Below are positions 8,211 through 13,809 of a stretch of DNA of 13,809 nucleotides, piece by piece. Below the pieces are notes generated by a model, which saw only the letters and a program-made list of their open reading frames with translations, was not told the origin of the DNA and made no database searches. Made by a program: the position numbers and the translations under genes. Positions within the stretch are counted from its first letter, which is position 1. Each line of letters begins with the position of its first letter. The DNA comes from Flavobacteriaceae bacterium (GTDB lineage Bacteria > Bacteroidota > Bacteroidia > Flavobacteriales > Flavobacteriaceae): the NCBI GenBank assembly GCA_030625995.1, contig DAOUPU010000048.1, positions 1-13,809 of the forward strand, read 5' to 3'.

Positions 8211-9383
8211 ATGTTAACTAAAAGTTTGATTAAAAACCTTATGAGCAAGTTAAAAAACATCAAATTAAAAAATTATTTTCTTCTCTTAATTTTATTAATA
8301 TCATTTGGAGTTAATGCCCAGAAAGAGGATTATAAAATATCCTTAAATTTTCAAAACTTGTTTGGAGAAGGCATGAAAGAAGGCGTTTCCTGTTACCGGA
8401 TACCGGCGTTGATAACTGCAACAAATGGCGACCTGATCGCTGCTATAGATGAAAGAGTACCTTCTTGTGGTGACTTGAAGTGGAGTAAAGATATAAATAT
8501 TGCCATACGTCGTAGTGAGGATAATGGTAAAACATGGTCAGATATAGAAATAATTGTTGATTTCCCTTTCGGGAAGTCGGCTTCAGACCCATCCATGATA
8601 GTGGATAAAGTTACAAATGAAATTTTCCTGTTCTATAATTTTATGGATTTGGAAAGTGAAAAAGATATTTATTATTTACATGTAATAAAAAGTGCTGATC
8701 ATGGAAAAACATGGACGGAACCCACTGATATTACTTCTCAAATAACAAAGCCGGGATGGCATGAGGATTTTAAATTTATCACCTCAGGACGTGGTATTCA
8801 AACGCGTTCCGGTAAATTATTACATACTTTGGTGAACTTAAAAAATGATCTGCATCTTTTTGGAAGTGATGATCACGGTAAATCCTGGTTTTTGTTCAAT
8901 ACCCCAATAAAAGATGGAAATGAGTCTAAAGTGGTTGAATTGATTGATGGCTCCTGGATGGTGAATAGTAGAATAAATAAAGGAGGAATACGGTATTCTC
9001 ATATTTCAACGGATGAAGGTTTGACATGGAAAAGTAAAAAGGAACCGACTCTAGTTGACCCCGGATGCAATGCGAGCATTATCCGTTATACAAGTATTGC
9101 AGATGGTTATAAAAAGAACCGACTACTTTTTTCTAACGCCAATAATAAGGAAAAGCGTAAAAACATGACCATAAAGCTAAGTTATGATGAAGGAAAAACA
9201 TGGACAAATGGAAAGACCATTTATGAAGGGAGTTCTGCTTATTCTTCTTTAACGGTTCTTAAAAATGGGGAAGTAGGCTTGTTTTTTGAAAAGGATAATC
9301 ATAAAGAAAATGTTTTTACTAAAATGTCCTTGGATTGGTTGACGGATGGGAAGGATAAAATCATAAAGTCTTCAAAAAATTAA
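8211..9383 (+). CDS. GH33 exo-alpha-sialidase family enzyme (sialic acid or related ulosonic acid hydrolase)
   Basis: Retaining exo-glycosidase of the sialidase superfamily, exported by a Sec signal peptide ending SFGVNAQ. The catalytic set is complete when aligned by spacing to Micromonospora sialidase: R63 (YRIP), acid/base D88, E238 (NES), R254 (NSR), R316 and nucleophile Y344 (AYSSL); E238-R254 and R316-Y344 are 16 and 28 apart, as in that enzyme. Five Asp-boxes mark the six-bladed propeller: SEDNGKTW (102), SADHGKTW (161), SDDHGKSW (219), STDEGLTW (266) and SYDEGKTW (324). No lectin or CBM domain is attached. Start is uncertain: GTG 8196 overlaps the sulfatase; ATG 8211 leaves 7 bases, like the other junctions; ATG 8241 (residue 11) gives the most usual signal peptide length. 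Residue numbers count from 8211. GH33 also contains Kdn- and Kdo-cleaving enzymes, so the acid released is open. Confidence 0.94.
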   Translation: MLTKSLIKNLMSKLKNIKLKNYFLLLILLISFGVNAQKEDYKISLNFQNLFGEGMKEGVSCYRIPALITATNGDLIAAIDERVPSCGDLKWSKDINIAIRRSEDNGKTWSDIEIIVDFPFGKSASDPSMIVDKVTNEIFLFYNFMDLESEKDIYYLHVIKSADHGKTWTEPTDITSQITKPGWHEDFKFITSGRGIQTRSGKLLHTLVNLKNDLHLFGSDDHGKSWFLFNTPIKDGNESKVVELIDGSWMVNSRINKGGIRYSHISTDEGLTWKSKKEPTLVDPGCNASIIRYTSIADGYKKNRLLFSNANNKEKRKNMTIKLSYDEGKTWTNGKTIYEGSSAYSSLTVLKNGEVGLFFEKDNHKENVFTKMSLDWLTDGKDKIIKSSKN

Positions 9384-9387
9384 ATAA

Positions 9388-12189
9388 ATGAGAACTAAAT
9401 TATTATCCTTATTGATAATATTCCTTGGATTTGTTGCCTGTCGAAAAAATGCAGAAGACCTTTGGATCATATCTGCACCTGCTGCTGATGAATTCACAAA
9501 AATTGACAAAAATGGTGTATCTGTTATTCCTAATGGCAGATTTGTCACTCCTATAGGTAAAAGTATCATAACCGCACCTCATCCCTATGGATTGACTCTA
9601 AGTCCTGATGGCAATATTGCTATAACTGCAAATTCAGGGACCAGTCCACTGTCAATAACGATTCTTCGAAATATATTATCAGAACAACCTGAAGTACAAC
9701 AAGTTCCTCCCGGGCCATCTACAGATAAGGGAGTGTTGGCATCCGTATTTATGGGTCTGGCTATTTCTCCTGATAATCAAACTGTTTATGTTGCAGGGGG
9801 ACAGGAAAATAAAATTTATATGTTTGATATTGATTCCGGCGAGAAAAAAGATAGTATAGATTGTACTTATGTTTCGGATAATGCAGATTATTCTCATGGG
9901 TATATTGGAGATCTTACACTATCAAAAGATGGGTTAACACTCTATGCAGTTGACCAGATTGGATTTAGAATGATAATTGTGGATACCAAATCTAAAAAAC
10001 TTGTTCATTCTGTATCGGTTGGCAGATACCCGTTCGGGATTTGTCTATCTCCTGATGAAAAAAGGGTTTATGTGGCTAATGTCGGTATGTTTGAATATGA
10101 TTTTATCAGAGAAAACTCAGACTCCGATTCAGAAATAAAGTCTATTGATTACCCGGCTTTTGCCTATGGTTCTGAGGAAATGATTCATGGAATTGAAAAT
10201 GATACCATTTCAATTCAAGGACTTGGAGAATTAAATACGATAGAAGCTTTTTCAGTATTTTCAATTAATGTAGAGGATAAAACAAATCCAAGGGTAGAGA
10301 CAAAAATTAAAACAGGTCATTTGGTTGAAACCCTGATCGATGGTATTCCCGCCGTTGGAGGATCCAGTCCGAATTCAATGGTTGCAACCGAAGAATTTGT
10401 ATTTGTAAGTAATGGAACAAATGATAATATATCAGTTATTTCCATGGTAAAAGATACTGTAATAAATACCATTGAATTGAAGCCGGATACTAGAATAAAA
10501 CAATTCAGAGGAGTGATTCCCTTTGGTTTAGCCTTAGGTCCTGATCATAAAAGATTGTATGTTGCAGAGTCCGGGATTAATTCGGTGGCTGTTATAGATG
10601 TTGACAAGCAAAAAGTTTTTGGACATATTCCTACAGGTTGGTTTCCATCTAAAATTGAAGTAAGTAAAGATGGAAAAAAACTCATCATTGCCAACGCAAA
10701 AGGGTATGGAAGTGGTCCAAATGGGGGAGTGAATTTTCAGAGAAGAGCAGAAGGAAGCTATATCGGTTCCTTGATGAAAGGTACGGTGCAAATAGTCGAT
10801 ATTCCGGGTGATAAAGAATTAGAAGGTTTAACGAATCAGGTGATTACCAACAACTTTAATTTTAGAAGGTCAACAGATAGTTTTTTTTATAACAGAAAAG
10901 ATAATCCAATACCATTGTATCCCGGCGAAAGAGAAAGCCCGATAAAACATATTGTATTTATATCCAAAGAGAACAGGACCTACGATGAGGTATTCGGCCA
11001 AATCAAAAAGGGGGTTGGAGATAGTACTCTTGCACGTTATGGAAATAATGTTTCTTTTACAAATAAGGATAAAACAAGTTCTGTTTCAAATGTAACTGTT
11101 ATGCCCAACCATTTGGCTCTGGCAAAACATTTTGCAATTTCCGATAATTTTTATGTTGATGCCGATGTTTCCGCAGATGGACATCGGTGGTTGGTCAACA
11201 CCTATCCAAATGAGTGGTGCGAGACAGCCACCGCAGCAAGTTACGGGGGCAATAGAAACTTCAAGGCAAGTTCTAATGCACCCGGGGTTTTCGCTATGAA
11301 TGGGGCGGCGGGAGCAATTTATCCTGAAGATTATAATGAAGCAGGGTCCATGTGGGATCATTTGGAACGTAATAAAATTGATTTTTATAATTTTGGGTTT
11401 AGTGTTATGTTCGAACCTGCTCTTTATAAAGTAGAGTACAAATACTCCGGCATTCATCAATATATCAATTATCCAATGCCACAACCTCTTTTTGATCGGA
11501 CTTCAAAAATGTATCCAACCTATAATACGGCAATCCCGGATCAGTTCAGAATAGACCAGTTTAAAAAAGAATTTGATCAGAAGTGGATTTCAGGTAAAGA
11601 TAAAATGCCCGAATTGATTACGGTTATTGTACCTAATGATCATGGAGCAGGGGAGCGCCCTGAAGCAGGATATCCTTTTAGGGAAAGTTATATGGCCGAT
11701 AACGATCTGGCAATAGGAAGAATCGTTGAATACCTGAGCCATACCCCTTATTGGAAAAATATGTTGATCGTAATTACCGAAGATGATGCACAGAACGGTG
11801 TGGACCATATTGATGCACATCGAAGTATTTTAATGGTCATTTCTCCCTGGGTAAAGAGAGACTATGTCAGTTCAGTACATTATAGTTTTGGCAGTATATT
11901 TAAATCCTTTTGGAATATTTTGGGTCTGCCATATTTGAACCAATATGATGCAGGAGCTACTGATCTGTCAGATTTTTTTACCTCAGAGCCAAATTACAAG
12001 CCTTACAATGCAGTTGACGTAGATAAAGGAATGTTTGATCCACAAAAAGCGCTGGATCCCTTGAATGAAAAATTTGATTGGAAAGCGGTAAAAAATTCTC
12101 CTAAAATTGATAATGTAGAGGATATGTTAAAGGATAGTAAAGAGCAGGATGAATATAGATTGGAGAACAGAGAGAAGAATAAGGAATAG
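9388..12189 (+). CDS. Lipoprotein fusing a YVTN/YncE beta-propeller to a PF04185-type phosphoesterase
   Basis: A 933-residue two-domain protein, four bases behind the GH33 gene. LGFVAC with C18 is a good lipobox. Residues about 60-470 form a beta-propeller with repeated units such as PYGLTLSPDG, FGICLSPDEKRVYVAN, FGLALGPDHKRLYVAE and WFPSKIEVSKDGKKLIIAN, the YncE/YVTN type. The second domain starts near 518 with HIVFISKENRTYDEVFG (E528 to D533), which corresponds to the ENRSFDxxFG motif of the phospholipase C / acid phosphatase family. Downstream metal or catalytic candidates are ADGH, NDHG (D751, H752) and the EDD cluster at 798-800 followed by D806, H807, D809 and H811. The C-terminal about 50 residues are charged. 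Family knowledge suggests hydrolysis of phosphomonoesters or phosphodiesters; the substrate is unknown. Possible roles are removing a phosphate-linked substituent from the glycan, attacking a phospholipid, or phosphate scavenging. The propeller may bind a partner or ligand. Confidence 0.93.
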   Translation: MRTKLLSLLIIFLGFVACRKNAEDLWIISAPAADEFTKIDKNGVSVIPNGRFVTPIGKSIITAPHPYGLTLSPDGNIAITANSGTSPLSITILRNILSEQPEVQQVPPGPSTDKGVLASVFMGLAISPDNQTVYVAGGQENKIYMFDIDSGEKKDSIDCTYVSDNADYSHGYIGDLTLSKDGLTLYAVDQIGFRMIIVDTKSKKLVHSVSVGRYPFGICLSPDEKRVYVANVGMFEYDFIRENSDSDSEIKSIDYPAFAYGSEEMIHGIENDTISIQGLGELNTIEAFSVFSINVEDKTNPRVETKIKTGHLVETLIDGIPAVGGSSPNSMVATEEFVFVSNGTNDNISVISMVKDTVINTIELKPDTRIKQFRGVIPFGLALGPDHKRLYVAESGINSVAVIDVDKQKVFGHIPTGWFPSKIEVSKDGKKLIIANAKGYGSGPNGGVNFQRRAEGSYIGSLMKGTVQIVDIPGDKELEGLTNQVITNNFNFRRSTDSFFYNRKDNPIPLYPGERESPIKHIVFISKENRTYDEVFGQIKKGVGDSTLARYGNNVSFTNKDKTSSVSNVTVMPNHLALAKHFAISDNFYVDADVSADGHRWLVNTYPNEWCETATAASYGGNRNFKASSNAPGVFAMNGAAGAIYPEDYNEAGSMWDHLERNKIDFYNFGFSVMFEPALYKVEYKYSGIHQYINYPMPQPLFDRTSKMYPTYNTAIPDQFRIDQFKKEFDQKWISGKDKMPELITVIVPNDHGAGERPEAGYPFRESYMADNDLAIGRIVEYLSHTPYWKNMLIVITEDDAQNGVDHIDAHRSILMVISPWVKRDYVSSVHYSFGSIFKSFWNILGLPYLNQYDAGATDLSDFFTSEPNYKPYNAVDVDKGMFDPQKALDPLNEKFDWKAVKNSPKIDNVEDMLKDSKEQDEYRLENREKNKE

Positions 12190-12260
12190 CTCATTTTGTA
12201 CGTTGAGGGCTAATAGATGAAGAGATGGGGAGATAATAAAAAATAAGATCTTCTTGTAGA

Positions 12261-12300
12261 ACCATTGTGCCCTTTACACCAGGCTCTGTGGACCATTGTG
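12261..12300. repeat. Direct 9-bp repeats ACCATTGTG, 31 bases apart
   Basis: ACCATTGTG occurs at 12261-12269 and again at 12292-12300, with GGCTCTGTGG between. The words CTCTGTG and CATTGTG look like decayed relatives of the CTTTGTG heptamers of the hairpin element just downstream, so this may be a degenerate second copy of that element. A T-rich run (12301-12313) separates the two. No gene is seen here. Confidence 0.35.
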
Positions 12301-12313
12301 ATTTTCTTTTTTT

Positions 12314-12386
12314 ACCACTGAGGTCACTGAGTTTTACACAGAGTTCACAGTGTACTTTGTGATTTCTTTGTGTTCCTTTGTGGTTA
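12314..12386. repeat. Imperfect long hairpin of periodic heptamers (REP/MITE-like intergenic element)
   Basis: The left arm carries CACTGAG (12316), CACTGAG (12325), CACAGAG (12337) and CACAGTG (12346). The right arm carries CTTTGTG at 12355, 12366 and 12376. Each of the first three left units pairs with a right unit in nested order, allowing G-U pairs: 12314-12323 with 12375-12384 (9 of 10), 12325-12331 with 12366-12372 (6 of 7), and 12337-12343 with 12355-12361 (7 of 7). The terminal loop is about 12344-12354. The ends are ACCAC and GTGGT. From memory, closely similar CACAAAG/CACAGAG-rich elements recur between genes in many Bacteroidetes and other environmental genomes, so it is probably a multicopy genomic repeat. 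Lying between convergently spaced transcription units, it could also cap the 3' end of the upstream operon mRNA. No T-tract follows, so it is not a standard intrinsic terminator. Confidence 0.6.
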
Positions 12387-12459
12387 TAAGAAAATTATTA
12401 AATAAATTGTAATTGTGAAAACCCAATCTAATAATTTAGAAAATAAAAATCAACGTTGT

Positions 12460-13809
12460 ATGGAAAATGACAATTCTGATACAAGTTGCTGCTGTTCAAT
12501 ACAAAACACACAGCCTGTAATTCAGCAGGATAATAGGGTACAACGCCGGGACTTTATAAAAGTAATGGGGCTTGGAATTGCTGGTTTAACAATTGATTTT
12601 AACCATCCGTTAAGTGCCGGGCTTTATCAAAAAGGCTATCAAATACCAATTGATAAAAATTTAGATCCTGATTGGGTGAGGTCATTAGTTGAAAGAGGAA
12701 CTCCGGAGACATATACAGGGAAGGATCTGATATACATTGGAATGCCTGTTGGTGGTATCTGTGCCGGGCAAGTGTATCTTGGAGGTGATGGTAAATTATG
12801 GCTTTGGGATATTTTTAACGATACCAAGGAAGGTGTTATAAGTGCAGTTCATCAGCTAAATGAAAGAAAAGTGAGAGCCAGAGATGGCAGCAATTATATA
12901 GTACCCGTAACGCAAGAATATCCTTTTGATCAAGGATTCGCTGTTAAAATCCAACAAGGAAATTCTAAGTGGTCCAAAAGATTAGATTATAAGGGATTCA
13001 AGAATATTACTTTTAAAGGGCAATACCCCATTGGGGAAGTCACTTATAAAGAAAAGAATGTGCCGGTAGAAATAAAACTAAAGGCTTTTTCACCATTTAT
13101 ACCATTAGAAGTTTCGTCTTCAAGTTACCCTGCAACAGTAATGCATTATACTCTAAAAAATACAAGCGATAAAGAAGTTAGGTGCGAATTATCTGGTTGG
13201 TTAGAAAATCCGGTATTAAATTATTCAGGTGTTGCAACCGAAGTACAATTGAAAAATACAATTGTAAACAACGAGAGGACTTCATCCCTGCTATGTGAAG
13301 CTGTAATAGATGAAAGTGGATCGGGATTAGATTTTGAATTTTCTAAGAAACGAGATTATGGTGATTTTTGTTTGACACTCTTGGACACCGATGATACAGT
13401 TAACGCAACATCTCAAGAAGATTTTTATAGAGAAATGTTGTTCCCCAGTGAAAACGATTATAAGGAGTCGGTAACAGATACTTTTGGAATTAGTTTACGT
13501 GGAGGTTTAAGTAAAACAATAGCATTAAAGCCAGGAGAAAGTAAGGAAATTTCATTTGTAATTAGTTGGTATTTTCCTAATTTGCGTATTTATAATGACG
13601 TATACGCAGGAAGATCATATAGCCAGAGATTTAAAAATTCACTGGAAGTGGCACATAATATTGCTCAGGATTTTGAAAGGTTGTTCCGAAAAACACAATT
13701 GTTCACAGATACGTTTTACAATAAATCAACTTTGCCCTATTGGTTCTTGAATAGAACCTTTGCCAACACATCTACATTAGCGACAGAAACATGTTATTTA
13801 CTGGAAGAT
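12460..13809 (+). CDS. GH116 family glycosidase (GBA2-like), N-terminal part, Tat-exported; runs off the right edge
   Basis: The open frame continues to the last base, giving 450 residues from the ATG at 12460. An in-frame GTG at 12415, just after a stop at 12403, is an alternative start. QRRDFIKVMGLGIAGL (28-43) is a twin-arginine signal with the RR at 29-30, after an unusually long polar n-region containing three adjacent cysteines (10-12). The mature part has the GH116 N-terminal beta-sandwich domain: IGMPVGGICAGQVYLGGDGK and LWLWDIFN soon after, then long beta-rich sequence up to about 400. NKSTLPYWFLNRTFANTSTL near 425-445 is the beginning of the alpha/alpha-barrel catalytic domain. The catalytic Glu and Asp lie beyond the window. 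Characterised members cleave beta-glucosides, beta-xylosides, beta-GlcNAc or glucosylceramide, so specificity is open. The 270-base gap and hairpin before it suggest its own promoter, although the function fits the upstream operon. Confidence 0.9.
   Translation, partial: MENDNSDTSCCCSIQNTQPVIQQDNRVQRRDFIKVMGLGIAGLTIDFNHPLSAGLYQKGYQIPIDKNLDPDWVRSLVERGTPETYTGKDLIYIGMPVGGICAGQVYLGGDGKLWLWDIFNDTKEGVISAVHQLNERKVRARDGSNYIVPVTQEYPFDQGFAVKIQQGNSKWSKRLDYKGFKNITFKGQYPIGEVTYKEKNVPVEIKLKAFSPFIPLEVSSSSYPATVMHYTLKNTSDKEVRCELSGWLENPVLNYSGVATEVQLKNTIVNNERTSSLLCEAVIDESGSGLDFEFSKKRDYGDFCLTLLDTDDTVNATSQEDFYREMLFPSENDYKESVTDTFGISLRGGLSKTIALKPGESKEISFVISWYFPNLRIYNDVYAGRSYSQRFKNSLEVAHNIAQDFERLFRKTQLFTDTFYNKSTLPYWFLNRTFANTSTLATETCYLLED

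Noticed and set aside
11086..11484. 132-codon minus-strand open frame opposite the phosphoesterase domain
   Set aside because: Wholly inside a well-supported gene, with no domain, start context or neighbour support.
12301..12313. T-rich run as an intrinsic terminator for the phosphoesterase operon
   Set aside because: No convincing GC-rich hairpin precedes it; the upstream segment has direct rather than inverted repeats, and the hairpin lies after the run.
12377..12410. TTTG (12377) and TAAATTGT (12403) as a promoter for GH116
   Set aside because: The spacer is 22 bases and the -7 box matches only 6 of 8 positions; the TTTG is part of the repeat heptamer. Too weak to list.
12241..12420. CRISPR array from the periodic CACTGAG/CTTTGTG words
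   Set aside because: Units are only 7 bases, spacers are 2-5 bases, and the two halves are inverted rather than direct repeats.

Overview
The window is a one-strand, AT-rich carbohydrate-degradation cluster. It almost certainly comes from a marine-type member of the Bacteroidetes, most likely Flavobacteriaceae. The grounds are the AT-rich leaders without Shine-Dalgarno sequences, the density of lipoprotein and Sec signal peptides on degradative enzymes, and the enzyme families present: GH3 with PA14, GH29, S1-type sulfatase, GH33, DUF4838 and GH116. Assignment below family level is not possible from the sequence alone. All eight supported genes lie on the + strand.

Layout: (1) 2-1537, the 3' part of a GH3 glycosidase with an inserted PA14 domain. 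(2) A 110-base gap holding a 12-bp palindrome and a possible Bacteroidetes-type promoter. (3) 1648-2970, an exported class C beta-lactamase-fold serine hydrolase. (4) 3026-5290, a DUF4838 lipoprotein with a C-terminal discoidin-like domain. (5) 5292-6665, a GH29 alpha-L-fucosidase. (6) 6677-8203, a sulfatase lipoprotein. (7) 8211-9383, a GH33 sialidase-family enzyme with a complete catalytic set. (8) 9388-12189, a lipoprotein fusing a YVTN/YncE beta-propeller to a phosphoesterase. (9) A 270-base gap with a long imperfect hairpin built from periodic heptamers. (10) 12460 to the right edge, the N-terminal part of a GH116 glycosidase with a twin-arginine signal. There are no tRNA or rRNA genes, CRISPR arrays, transposases, transcription regulators or SusC/SusD genes in the window.

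Genes 4 to 8 are separated by only 1, 11, 7 and 4 bases, so they are almost certainly one transcript. The GH3 and serine hydrolase genes may be cotranscribed with them. Together they predict outer-membrane or periplasmic trimming of a complex anionic glycoconjugate: sulfate removal, alpha-fucose removal, removal of a terminal sialic or other 2-keto-3-deoxy acid, beta-glycoside hydrolysis by GH3 and GH116, possibly ester removal, and a phosphoesterase step. The substrate is not shown by the sequence. The most unusual feature is the combination of GH33, GH29, sulfatase, phosphoesterase and GH116 with an uncharacterised DUF4838 protein, without an adjacent SusC/D pair in view.
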